In this document: positions 1 to 7,803 of the stretch, one piece after another
Layout of the letters: each line of letters starts with the position of its first letter
Position numbering within the stretch: the first letter of the stretch is position 1
Assembly (NCBI GenBank): GCA_002472145.1
Contig: DKRJ01000013.1
Coordinates: forward strand, 62,001 to 126,000
DNA from: Clostridiales bacterium UBA7285
GTDB taxonomy: Bacteria > Bacillota > Clostridia > Peptostreptococcales > Anaerovoracaceae
DNA length: 64,000 bases
Reading direction: 5' to 3'
Made by a program: the position numbers and the translations under genes
Notes under the pieces: generated by a model
Databases searched by the model: none
The model's input: only the letters and a program-made list of their open reading frames with translations
Told to the model about the DNA's origin: nothing

Positions 1-1149
1 CGCGCTCTCGTAAGAGTCGATTTCAACGTTCCGCTCGACAAGGAAGGCAATATCACAGACGACAACCGCATAACGGCTGCCCTCCCTACGATAAGATATC
101 TGAGCGATCACGGCGCAAAGGTCGTTTTGATGTCACACCTCGGCAGACCGAAGGGGAAGCCTGTCGCCGAGATGAGCCTGGCACCGGTCGCGAAGCGTCT
201 TTCGGAACTCCTCGGCAAAGAGGTTAAGTTCATCGCCAGCGACGCGGTCATAGACGAGAACGTAAAAAAGGCTGTATCCGAACTCAGGGACGGCGACGTC
301 GCGCTGCTTGAAAACGTCAGGTTCCGCAAAGAAGAGGAAGAGAACGACCCGGAGTTCGCGAAGGAACTCGCTTCGCTCGGTGATTTCTTTGTTCAGGAGG
401 CGTTCGGCACGGCACACCGCGCCCACGCTTCCACGGCGGGAGTCGCTGCTTACATTCCGGCGGTTTCCGGATACCTGATCGAAAAAGAGGTGAAATACCT
501 CGGCGCGGCCGTCAACGATCCTAAACGCCCGCTCGTCGCGATCATGGGAGGCGCAAAGGTCGGAGACAAGATTCCTATCATCGAAAATCTGCTTAATAAG
601 GTCGACGCGCTGCTCATCGGCGGCGGGATGATGTTCACGTTCTATAAGGCGATGGGACTCGAGATCGGCAGATCCATCCTCGATGAGGACAACGTCGCTT
701 TATCGGCTAAGCTTATCGAGGAGGCGGGCCTGAAGGGCGTCAAGATACTCCTGCCTGTCGACGTCGTATGCGCGGATAAATTCGAGAACGGCGCGAGGAT
801 GGCGACTGTTTCAAGAGACGCGATCCCTGCCGACATGATGGGTATGGACATAGGACCTGAGACGGTGAAGCTTTTTAAGGAAGTCATCGACCAGGCCGGC
901 ACGGTCGTCTGGAACGGGCCTATGGGAGTCTTCGAGATGTCCGACTTCGAAGCCGGAACGAAGGCGATCGCGGAGGCGCTCGCCGACTGTTCTGCCGTAA
1001 CGATCATCGGAGGAGGGGATTCGGCCTCGGCGGTGAAAAAATTCGGTCTCGAGGATAAGATGACGCATATTTCGACTGGCGGCGGAGCTTCGCTAGAATT
1101 CCTCGAGGGCAAAGAGCTTCCGGGCATCAAGGTTATTCAGGACAAATAG
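1..1149 (+). CDS. pgk: Phosphoglycerate kinase, 5' end outside the window
   Basis: Transfers phosphate from 1,3-bisphosphoglycerate to ADP in glycolysis (cytosol). The reading frame is already open at base 1 with the family's RVDFNVPL motif, so only about the first 15-20 residues are missing; 382 residues are visible against a usual length near 395. Further family motifs are MSHLGRPKG, GGAKVGDKI, WNGPMGVFE, GGGDSASAV and STGGGASLEFLEG, the last ones forming the nucleotide site. The first in-frame ATG at 127 lies inside the MSHLGRPKG motif and is not the start. tpiA follows after 14 bases, so the two are surely cotranscribed. Confidence 0.97.
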   Translation, partial: RALVRVDFNVPLDKEGNITDDNRITAALPTIRYLSDHGAKVVLMSHLGRPKGKPVAEMSLAPVAKRLSELLGKEVKFIASDAVIDENVKKAVSELRDGDVALLENVRFRKEEEENDPEFAKELASLGDFFVQEAFGTAHRAHASTAGVAAYIPAVSGYLIEKEVKYLGAAVNDPKRPLVAIMGGAKVGDKIPIIENLLNKVDALLIGGGMMFTFYKAMGLEIGRSILDEDNVALSAKLIEEAGLKGVKILLPVDVVCADKFENGARMATVSRDAIPADMMGMDIGPETVKLFKEVIDQAGTVVWNGPMGVFEMSDFEAGTKAIAEALADCSAVTIIGGGDSASAVKKFGLEDKMTHISTGGGASLEFLEGKELPGIKVIQDK

Positions 1150-1163
1150 TCCGGGAGGAAACA

Positions 1164-1928
1164 ATGGACCGCAGGATATTTATCGCCGGCAACTGGAAAA
1201 TGTATAAGACGACGGAGTCCGCCCGGAAATTTGCGTCCGGTTTCTCCGCGATATACAGGCGCAGCGACGTCAGGACAGCTGTATGCGCTCCGTTCACGCA
1301 GCTTTCCGCGTTAAAGGAAAGCTTCGCGGGCTCGGGCGTCTCGGTCGGAGCGCAGAACGTTCATTATAAGGACGAGGGCGCCTACACCGGGGAGATCTCG
1401 CTTCCGATGCTTAAGGAGATAGGCGTGGACTGCTGCATAGTCGGACATTCAGAGCGCAGGCAGTATTTCAACGAGACGGATGATACCGTAAACCTGAAGT
1501 TAAAAAAGATACTCGCCGAAAGCGATATCACGCCCGTACTCTGCGTCGGCGAACACATAGACGAGCGCAGAGCGGGCATCCACGAAGCCATAGTCAGAGA
1601 TGAACTTAAAGCCGACCTGGCAGGCATCGACAGATCCGATGCGCCGTGCATAGTGATCGCCTATGAGCCAATCTGGGCGATCGGGACGGGAGAGACTGCG
1701 ACTCCCGATCAGGCCGAGAAGATGTGCGCTTTCATCAGGAACGTCATCAAGGACACCTACGACGGAGAGGTCTCTTCTCAGATCGTGATCCAGTACGGCG
1801 GATCCGTGAAGCCGGCCAACGCGGCGGCGATACTCGGGATGCCTGACATCGATGGCGCGCTTGTCGGAGGCGCCAGCCTCGATCCCGAGTCTTTCAACGA
1901 GATAATCGAATCGGCGCCGGAGAGGTGA
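1164..1928 (+). CDS. tpiA: Triosephosphate isomerase
   Basis: Interconverts dihydroxyacetone phosphate and glyceraldehyde 3-phosphate. The 254 residues match the family length. Catalytic residues are all visible: Lys12 in GNWKM, His95 in GHSERR, and Glu168 in AYEPIWAIGTG; the C-terminal phosphate-binding GGSVKP and GALVGGASL segments are also present. A GGGAGGAAAC ribosome binding site precedes the ATG. It sits 14 bases after pgk and 7 bases before the next gene, as in the common gap-pgk-tpi operons of Bacillota, here without gpmI following. Confidence 0.98.
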   Translation: MDRRIFIAGNWKMYKTTESARKFASGFSAIYRRSDVRTAVCAPFTQLSALKESFAGSGVSVGAQNVHYKDEGAYTGEISLPMLKEIGVDCCIVGHSERRQYFNETDDTVNLKLKKILAESDITPVLCVGEHIDERRAGIHEAIVRDELKADLAGIDRSDAPCIVIAYEPIWAIGTGETATPDQAEKMCAFIRNVIKDTYDGEVSSQIVIQYGGSVKPANAAAILGMPDIDGALVGGASLDPESFNEIIESAPER

Positions 1929-1935
1929 TCATCAC

Positions 1936-2583
1936 ATGGACGATGAAAGAGACCGCTATATCTGGCTGATGCAGGACCGCATCTACAACGGCAGCGAGGA
2001 CCAGATCAGAGACAGGATGCCGTTTCTGACCACCTGCTTCCAGGAGAACCTGAATCACGCGCGCCACGTCGAAAACGAGCGCCTGACGTTCGCAACGATT
2101 TATATGGCGCTTGCCGGCGGCGGGATGGCCCTGATATTCACGACGAAGATCATGATGCTTTCCGCGTTCATAACTCTCGTCCTGCTCCTGACCGGCATCA
2201 TAGCGCTGACTCTGACGAGGCGCTGGGACAGCGTTTTCGACAGATGTATGAGCTACGCGCGCGGCACGTACTGCGCCGTCCACAGAGCGCTCTTCCAGCC
2301 CGAGGATAACGGAAAGCCGTTCGATCCGGATGACGAGAGGAAGGTCTACGTACCGAAAAAGGAGGACATAGACGTGATCGTGGGCGGGCCAGCTTTCTGC
2401 TTCAGCCCGGACGACCCGTACAGAGACAAAACAAAACGCGGCGGCGGCGCGGGCGTTCTGAAGAACCTTCTTACTTTCAATTACAGCAAGATCCGCACGC
2501 GCTCGTGGTTCACGATCTTTTATATTATGATCGAGATCGTTCTAGCGGGCTCGTTTTTAGCCAAACTATTAATGAATCTTTAG
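1936..2583 (+). CDS. Membrane protein of unknown function
   Basis: I do not recognise this 215-residue protein. It has a charged, possibly helical N-terminus (about 1-48), two closely spaced hydrophobic segments (about 50-67 and 69-89) forming a hairpin, a long polar and acidic middle (about 95-190) and a final hydrophobic segment (about 192-213). The architecture, with a cytosolic N-terminus, a TM hairpin and a soluble region, resembles small oligomeric membrane proteins such as RipA or SLATT-type proteins, but I see no motif that proves this. AGAGGTGAT precedes the ATG, and the gene starts 7 bases after tpiA, so it is translated as part of the glycolytic operon. Confidence 0.8.
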   Translation: MDDERDRYIWLMQDRIYNGSEDQIRDRMPFLTTCFQENLNHARHVENERLTFATIYMALAGGGMALIFTTKIMMLSAFITLVLLLTGIIALTLTRRWDSVFDRCMSYARGTYCAVHRALFQPEDNGKPFDPDDERKVYVPKKEDIDVIVGGPAFCFSPDDPYRDKTKRGGGAGVLKNLLTFNYSKIRTRSWFTIFYIMIEIVLAGSFLAKLLMNL

Positions 2584-2590
2584 TTTAGTT

Positions 2591-2665
2591 ACTGGATCTT
2601 CAACTTTATTACTGGATCCTCCGCTTAGACACCGGATCTTCACTTTAGACTTTTCAGACCGGATT
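2591..2665. repeat. Four ACYGGAT(C/T) units, three at 20-base spacing
   Basis: ACTGGATC at 2591 and 2611 and ACCGGATC at 2631 are exactly 20 bases apart, each preceded by a T-rich TTTA/TTAG stretch; a fourth degenerate copy, ACCGGATT, starts at 2658 and abuts the next ATG. The units lie between the membrane protein stop and the HAD phosphatase start. They could be a regulator's phased binding sites or a relic of local duplication. Confidence 0.6.
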
Positions 2666-2669
2666 TTTT

Positions 2670-3464
2670 ATGATCAAACTGATTGCGACAGATCTTGATA
2701 ACACGTTGTTTGACCGCAGCGGCCAGATCACGCCGGAGAGCGCTTCTCTCCTCCGCAAGGCCGCTGCCCGCGGGACCGCCGCGGCCGTGGCAAGCGGCCG
2801 CTGTTTCCCTTCCGCGCGCCTTGCCGCGGCCTCCGTCGGCGCGGCGACGCCGGTGATCTGCTACAACGGGGCCCAGATCCGTCGCGCGGACGGCGGGACG
2901 CTGTTCGAGTCGTGCGTCCCGGAGGCGGTCGTCAGCGGCGCTGCCGAGTTCTGCAGAAGCCGCGGGCTGTACCTGCAGATGTACGACGATGACGAGATAG
3001 TCGTTGAAAAACTGGACCTGAGCCGTCACGACGATCCAGATCTTAAAAACACCACGTACCGTGAGGTCGGAGACTTCAGGATAATGAAGCCGTTCGACAC
3101 TCCTAAACTTTTGATAGCCGCGACGACAGAAACAGTACCCGCCATCCAAGCCGAACTTGAGGAAAAGTTCTCCGGGCAGGCATACTTTGCCCAGTCCGAA
3201 TCGTATCTCATAGAGATCATGGCACCCGGAACGGATAAAGGCGCGGCGCTCAGGAAGCTCACGCAGATGCTCGGGCTGAAAAAAGAAGAAGTCATGGCCC
3301 TGGGCGACAACACCAACGACATACCCATGCTCGAGGAGGCAGGGACCGCAGTCGCTGTCGCAAACGCCGTCCCCGGACTGAAGGAGATCGCCGATTACGT
3401 GTGCGAAGGGGAGAGAGACGAAGGCTTCAACGAAGCGATCAGGCGCTTCGTCCTCGCTGACTGA
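2670..3464 (+). CDS. Cof-type HAD-superfamily sugar-phosphate phosphatase
   Basis: Predicted cytosolic Mg2+-dependent phosphatase of the Cof/YbiV subfamily, which acts on sugar phosphates and related metabolites; the substrate cannot be read from sequence. Motif I is DLDNTLF with nucleophile Asp8 and acid/base Asp10. Motif II is ASGR near residue 41, and motif IV is GDNTNDIPML near residue 212, with a conserved lysine in KGAALRKL upstream. The long insertion between motif II and the C-terminal core is the C2B cap. The length of 264 residues is typical. The ribosome binding site is poor (ACCGGAT directly before the ATG) and falls in the last copy of the 20-base repeat, so translation could be sensitive to anything bound there. 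Confidence 0.92.
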   Translation: MIKLIATDLDNTLFDRSGQITPESASLLRKAAARGTAAAVASGRCFPSARLAAASVGAATPVICYNGAQIRRADGGTLFESCVPEAVVSGAAEFCRSRGLYLQMYDDDEIVVEKLDLSRHDDPDLKNTTYREVGDFRIMKPFDTPKLLIAATTETVPAIQAELEEKFSGQAYFAQSESYLIEIMAPGTDKGAALRKLTQMLGLKKEEVMALGDNTNDIPMLEEAGTAVAVANAVPGLKEIADYVCEGERDEGFNEAIRRFVLAD

Positions 3465-3574
3465 AAGCGCGAGCGCCCGCATGCGTACGATCCTGTAAAA
3501 GGAGGGCGGCGCCGAAGCATTCATCTGGCGCGCCTGAGCCCATGAAAACAGCGTTAAATGCCCGAAATCAGGTA

Positions 3575-3603
3575 TTGATTTCACATATTCTCTATGATAA
3601 AAT
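3575..3603 (+). promoter_or_regulatory. Promoter for secG
   Basis: TTGATT at 3575-3580 and TAAAAT at 3598-3603 are separated by 17 bases, a good sigma-A type promoter. It lies about 30 bases ahead of the secG start. The preceding bases 3465-3574 hold no gene I can support. Confidence 0.7.
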
Positions 3604-3632
3604 AATTCGGTCAGAAATTTGGAGGTGAAAGT

Positions 3633-3866
3633 ATGCATACAGCCTTGGAGATAATTTTGGCTATCGTGAGCGTATTCCTCATCCTGAGCGTTCTGCTCCA
3701 GTCAGGGAACAGCGAGGGGCTTTCGGGATCGATCACCGGCGGGGCCGAACAGCTCTTCGGAAAGAAAAGAGCGAGCGCTAAGGACATCCTTCTCAAGCGG
3801 CTCACCATCATCGCCGCTATAGCGTTCATAGTTCTTTCGGTTGTGATCGTGGCATTTGCCGAGTAG
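3633..3866 (+). CDS. secG: Preprotein translocase subunit SecG
   Basis: Small membrane subunit of the SecYEG channel that assists protein export. At 77 residues it has the expected size and two hydrophobic segments (about 3-22 and 51-72) around a Gly/Ser-rich loop (about 26-45) containing LQSGNSEGLSGSI and the GGAEQLFG signature of the family. A TTGGAGGTGAAAGT ribosome binding site precedes the ATG, and a 17-base-spaced promoter lies just upstream, so it is transcribed separately from the HAD gene. In many Bacillota secG is followed by rnr and smpB; here the pyrophosphatase gene follows. Confidence 0.95.
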   Translation: MHTALEIILAIVSVFLILSVLLQSGNSEGLSGSITGGAEQLFGKKRASAKDILLKRLTIIAAIAFIVLSVVIVAFAE

Positions 3867-3913
3867 GCGTGCCGCCTTTGCGATATTATCGTTATTATTA
3901 TTGACTTTGCAAC

Positions 3914-3938
3914 TAAGAGGCGCTTTCGACGCCTCTTA
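3914..3938 (+). terminator. Hairpin between secG and hppA
   Basis: A perfect 9-base-pair stem (TAAGAGGCG / CGCCTCTTA) with a 7-base loop. The following sequence (ATGTTGTA) has only a weak T-run, so it may be an attenuator or partial terminator rather than a full stop. A GGGGAATG ribosome binding region for hppA follows. Confidence 0.6.
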
Positions 3939-3969
3939 ATGTTGTATGTGAAAGGGGAATGATTTACTT

Positions 3970-5964
3970 ATGAGTTGGATCGCTCCAGTTTGTGCTGCGG
4001 TCGGCCTCGTCGTCGCGTTTGCTCTCGCGACGTGGGTCGGAAAGCAGGACGCCGGAAATGAGAGAATGAGAGAGATTTCCGGTTTCATCAGAGAAGGCGC
4101 GATGGCTTTCCTGCACAGCGAATATAAGATCATGGCGATCGTCATCGTAGTCCTGTTCATCGTCCTCGGCCTGTTCGTTTCATGGGTCACCGCGGTCCTG
4201 TACGTGATCGGCGCTCTGCTGTCCGTACTCGCAGGATTCTTCGGAATGAACGTCGCTACCAAAGGAAACGTCAGGACTGCAAACGCGGCTATGACTCACG
4301 GAATGCCTAAGGCTCTCGCCGTCGCTTTCAGAAGCGGCTCCGTCATGGGACTCTGCGTTTCGGGACTCGGCCTCCTCGGACTCGGGATCGTATTCTGCGT
4401 CCTCGATTTTGCGACCGTCCAGCAGTGCATCACAGGATTCGGACTCGGCGCTTCTTCGATGGCTTTGTTCGGCAGGGTAGGCGGCGGAATCTATACCAAA
4501 GCTGCTGACGTAGGCGCTGACCTCGTCGGCAAGGTAGAAGCCGGCATTCCTGAAGATGACCCTCGCAACCCTGCGGTCATCGCTGATAACGTAGGCGATA
4601 ACGTAGGAGACGTCGCCGGCATGGGCTCCGACCTCTTCGAATCGTACGTCGGTTCCATCATCTCGGCCATAACGCTCGCGTCCGCCGCGGCAAGCGGCCA
4701 CTCCTTCTCGGAGAGCGTTGCGGCGCTTTTCCCTCTGCTCCTAGCGGCAGTCGGCATCCTCGCCTCAGTGCTCGGAATACTCATGGTCAAAGGAAACGAT
4801 AAGACGAATCCTTCCAGAGCCATGAACACTGGAACGTACATCAGCGGCATCATCGTGATCGTCTGCTCCATCATAATGAGCAAACATTTCTTCGGCGAGT
4901 ACAGTTACGCGTGGGCTATCATCGCAGGTCTCGTCTGCGGGATCGCCATCGGAAAGATCACTGAGATATACACGTCCGCGGATTACGGTTACGTAAAGAA
5001 GATCGCGGATCAGTCGCAGACCGGAGCGGCCACGACCATCATCTCCGGACTCAGCGTAGGAATGAACTCGGTCCTTTTCCCGATCCTTCTCATCTGCGCG
5101 GCTATCCTGATCGCGTATAACTTCGGAGGAGTTTACGGTATCGCTCTCTCCGCTGTCGGAATGCTTTCAACTACCGGAATGACAGTCGCTGTCGACGCGT
5201 ACGGACCAGTATCCGACAACGCCGGCGGCATCGCCGAAATGAGCGAGCTTCCTGAAGAAGTCAGAGAGATCACCGATACTCTCGACTCCGTCGGAAACAC
5301 GACCGCCGCTATCGGCAAGGGGTTCGCTATCGGCTCCGCCGCACTCACGGCTCTCGCTCTCTTTGTTTCATACGCTGAAGTAGCGCAGATCGAGCTCGTC
5401 AGCCTGCTCGACCCGATCGTCATCGTCGGACTCTTCATCGGAGCCATGCTCCCGTTCCTGTTCTCGGCTCTCACCATGAGTTCAGTCGGCAAAGCCGCGA
5501 ACAAGATGATCGAAGAGGTCAGAAGACAGTTCAGAGAAGACAAGGGCATCATGGAAGGGACGTCAAAGCCTGACTATAAGAGATGCGTAAGCATTTCGAC
5601 ACAGGCAGCTCTGAAAGAGATGATCCTCCCGGCGCTGCTCGCCATCGTGGTACCTCTTCTCGTCGGATTCCTGCTCGGTAAAGAAGCGCTCGCGGGAGCT
5701 CTCGGCGGTGCGCTCGCTTCCGGCGTAATGCTCGCGATCATGATGTCCAACTCTGGCGGAGCGTGGGACAACGCCAAGAAGTATATCGAAGCCGGTCATT
5801 TCGGCGGCAAAGGCTCAGAGCCTCACAAGGCCGCTGTCGTCGGCGACACGGTAGGCGATCCGTTCAAGGATACGTCCGGACCTTCGCTGAACATCCTGAT
5901 CAAGCTCATGACGATCGTTGCGGTCGTATTCGCGCCTCTGTTCGGGAACGGCATTTTCGGCTGA
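3970..5964 (+). CDS. hppA: Membrane-bound ion-pumping pyrophosphatase, K+-dependent type
   Basis: Integral membrane pump that hydrolyses pyrophosphate and moves H+ or Na+ outward. The 664 residues form about 16 transmembrane helices. Substrate and Mg2+ motifs are present: DVGADLVGKVE, DNVGDNVGD, and near the C-terminus GDTVGDPFKDTSGPS. The diagnostic position reads GNTTAAIGKG; an alanine rather than lysine here marks the K+-dependent class, which includes the Na+-pumping and dual Na+/H+ enzymes, while the K+-independent class has lysine. Whether this one pumps Na+ cannot be settled by eye. It would save energy from the pyrophosphate released by the biosynthetic genes nearby, such as the tRNA synthetases and purine enzymes. 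A strong terminator follows. Confidence 0.95.
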   Translation: MSWIAPVCAAVGLVVAFALATWVGKQDAGNERMREISGFIREGAMAFLHSEYKIMAIVIVVLFIVLGLFVSWVTAVLYVIGALLSVLAGFFGMNVATKGNVRTANAAMTHGMPKALAVAFRSGSVMGLCVSGLGLLGLGIVFCVLDFATVQQCITGFGLGASSMALFGRVGGGIYTKAADVGADLVGKVEAGIPEDDPRNPAVIADNVGDNVGDVAGMGSDLFESYVGSIISAITLASAAASGHSFSESVAALFPLLLAAVGILASVLGILMVKGNDKTNPSRAMNTGTYISGIIVIVCSIIMSKHFFGEYSYAWAIIAGLVCGIAIGKITEIYTSADYGYVKKIADQSQTGAATTIISGLSVGMNSVLFPILLICAAILIAYNFGGVYGIALSAVGMLSTTGMTVAVDAYGPVSDNAGGIAEMSELPEEVREITDTLDSVGNTTAAIGKGFAIGSAALTALALFVSYAEVAQIELVSLLDPIVIVGLFIGAMLPFLFSALTMSSVGKAANKMIEEVRRQFREDKGIMEGTSKPDYKRCVSISTQAALKEMILPALLAIVVPLLVGFLLGKEALAGALGGALASGVMLAIMMSNSGGAWDNAKKYIEAGHFGGKGSEPHKAAVVGDTVGDPFKDTSGPSLNILIKLMTIVAVVFAPLFGNGIFG

Positions 5965-6001
5965 TGCCACCGGCTGTCAACTGTCAAATATCAGTAAAAC
6001 G

Positions 6002-6035
6002 AAGAAAGAACGTCCTGCAGCGGACGTTCTTTCTT
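6002..6035 (+). terminator. Strong terminator after hppA
   Basis: A perfect 14-base-pair stem whose right arm ends in TTCTTTCTT, with a 6-base loop (TGCAGC). Because the left arm begins AAGAAAGAA, it can work in both directions, ending hppA on the plus strand and the hydrolase remnant on the minus strand. Confidence 0.85.
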
Positions 6036-6063
6036 ATTCATGTCTTTCTTTTCTTGATAAATA

Positions 6064-6741
6064 TCATCGACCTGTATTAAGTGGTTCAGCTGCCGCGATA
6101 CCCTCAAGCATTTCGATGACAGGTCCCATGATATCGTCCGGAAAATCAAAATCGCCAGTGTGTATCGGAAGCATATCTCCACAACCGAAATGAATGTATG
6201 CTCCCGGGACAAGTTTAAGGTAATATCCGAAATCATCGCTGCCGCGCGAAGGAGCAGTTTTTTCGTAGACAGGGATCCCGATTTCTCTGCACACTTTTCT
6301 TACCTTATCCATTGCAGCTTTATCATTTGCAGTTTTAGGGAATGTCTCGATGAGATCATATGAAAACGTCAGTCCGTATTCCCCGCAGAGTTTTTTGGCT
6401 TCACCGACTATATTGTCCTTCAGCAAATACATATCACTTTCTAGTTCACCCCTGAGAGTGAGGGAGAGTTCACCATATCCTGCGGATGTTCCGAAAGCCT
6501 TTTCACCGACTTTGATCTCTATCACGGTGCAGTCGACACGTTTCTCATATTCGCCGTTACCGAGAATGCTGCTTATTTCAAGTACTAGCCTTGAGATCGC
6601 AAATGCAGGGTTTATGCCTTTTTCAGGCATGCTCGCATGAGAATTGCGGCCGGTAAATTTCATGATCACTCCGGTGGAGGCGTTATAGCACGCTCCGTCT
6701 ATGCAGGCAGCGCAGCCGTAAGGATATCCCGGCATACAATG
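6064..6741 (-). pseudogene. M20-family amidohydrolase, N-terminus lost
   Basis: About 225 residues match the C-terminal 60% of M20D-type amidohydrolases (N-acyl amino acid or peptidyl deacylases): PGYPYG, the dimerisation domain segment TGRNSHASMPEKGINPA, and the final catalytic part SRGSDDFGYYLKLVPGAYIHFG. The N-terminal metal-binding part of about 160 residues is missing. In frame upstream the codons read FHC before MPGYPYG and then reach a stop at 6769-6771, so homology ends near 6741. No ribosome binding site or promoter precedes it. Base use looks more AT-rich than the flanking genes, suggesting acquired DNA. It points away from another truncated gene immediately to its right, so it is best called a remnant. 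Confidence 0.8.
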
Positions 6742-6752
6742 AAAGCAGTATA

Positions 6753-7490
6753 AAAAGGGACTACGCTCTTAAAATGGCTATGGGAGGTAATCCTAAGGAT
6801 GTCTATGGCGAACGCAATCAACGTCCAATGACCAGGATGGGCATCGCACAGGTCATTATGGATACATTCGATCAGGCTCGCGATTACGGGAAAAAGAAAG
6901 TTGCTGCAGGAGGGGATCCTGAAAAGATGCCTCCATTTGATCGGGCTATGGAAAATGTTCTCAGGGTTTTGAACCGCGAGATACCTGTCAAAGTTCACTG
7001 TGAACAGTTTGATATGCTTACAGTCATCAGGATCGCCGAAAAATATGATATTAAATTCACCCTCGACCACGCATGGGGCGCGAGCGACTTTTACGATGAG
7101 ATTTGTTCGAGCAAAAACCTTGTAGGTGTAATTTTCGGGCCTATCGGAGTAAAGCTTTTACCAGGAGAAATAGGTAAGGTTGACATTGACTGCCTTAAAG
7201 AGTTGGACAGGCGCGGCATCTGCTGCTCAATCATGACCGACGGGCCAATTATGAATCCTGACGCGATCGTGATACAGGCCGGCGAAGCCGTTCGTTTCGG
7301 CCTCGACCCTCTGAGAGCTATAGATATGCTTACGATCAACCCTGCAAAGATACTCGGCGTAGACGATAGAGTAGGAAGTCTCGCTCCCGGTAAAGATGCC
7401 GACGTCCTTCTATGGTCTTCCCAGCCTGCTCTCGATGTGAGCGCAAGGGTAGTAAAAGAGATCGCCGGAGGAGAGGTCCTGAACTTCTAA
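6753..7490 (+). pseudogene. Imidazolonepropionase-like amidohydrolase, N-terminus lost
   Basis: The frame matches the C-terminal two thirds of metal-dependent amidohydrolases of the imidazolonepropionase-like group: KMAMGGNPKDVYGE, RMGIAQVI, VKVHCEQFDM, TLDHAWG, the metal-site region IMTDGPIMN, and the family ending INPAKILGVDDRVGSLAPGKDADVLLW. The first ATG is at 6774, but homology begins a few codons earlier (KRDYALK from about 6756). The N-terminal HxH metal site of about 130-140 residues is absent. The open frame runs 238 residues from 6774, yet without the metal-binding HxH it should be inactive. No terminator is clear after it. Confidence 0.78.
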
Positions 7491-7660
7491 TAAATCTAAT
7501 ATCGAAATATTTTTGATGCTCGTTACAGGGCGGTCGACATTTAATTCTCAATGTTTGTTCTTGTTTTGACCAAAGATAAGAAGAGTGCTGACTGCCTTTT
7601 TTTTATCAAAAATTATTGGCTGCTGTTTCGCCTGCGGTTGACGCTAAAAGGCCGGTTTTG

Positions 7661-7689
7661 TTGAAATCTCGCCCCGCATGTGGTAAAAT
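7661..7689 (+). promoter_or_regulatory. Promoter for the ftsK operon
   Basis: TTGAAA at 7661-7666 and TAAAAT at 7684-7689 with a 17-base spacer. Its position shows that the ATG at 7702, only 12 bases beyond the -10 box, is probably not the ftsK start. Bases 7491-7660 contain no gene I can support. Confidence 0.75.
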
Positions 7690-7803
7690 TATCAAGTTAT
7701 CATGGGTGAGAAGGCCCATGAAGGAAACGGGTGTCCGGCGCCCGCTTCACGCAATCGTTTCGGATACCGATTAATATCGTTTGCATTTGAAAGGATCATC
7801 TCT

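Noticed and set aside
3481..3632. Small open frames between the HAD gene and secG (for example from 3542)
   Set aside because: A 28-codon frame runs through the secG promoter and ribosome binding site and has no binding site of its own; the AAAGGAGG at about 3497-3504 is not followed by a usable start.
2640..3638. 332-codon open frame on the minus strand
   Set aside because: Antisense of the HAD phosphatase and the secG promoter region; no motif.
5991..6236. 81-codon open frame on the minus strand after hppA
   Set aside because: It runs through the hppA terminator and the other frame of the M20 remnant; no homology.
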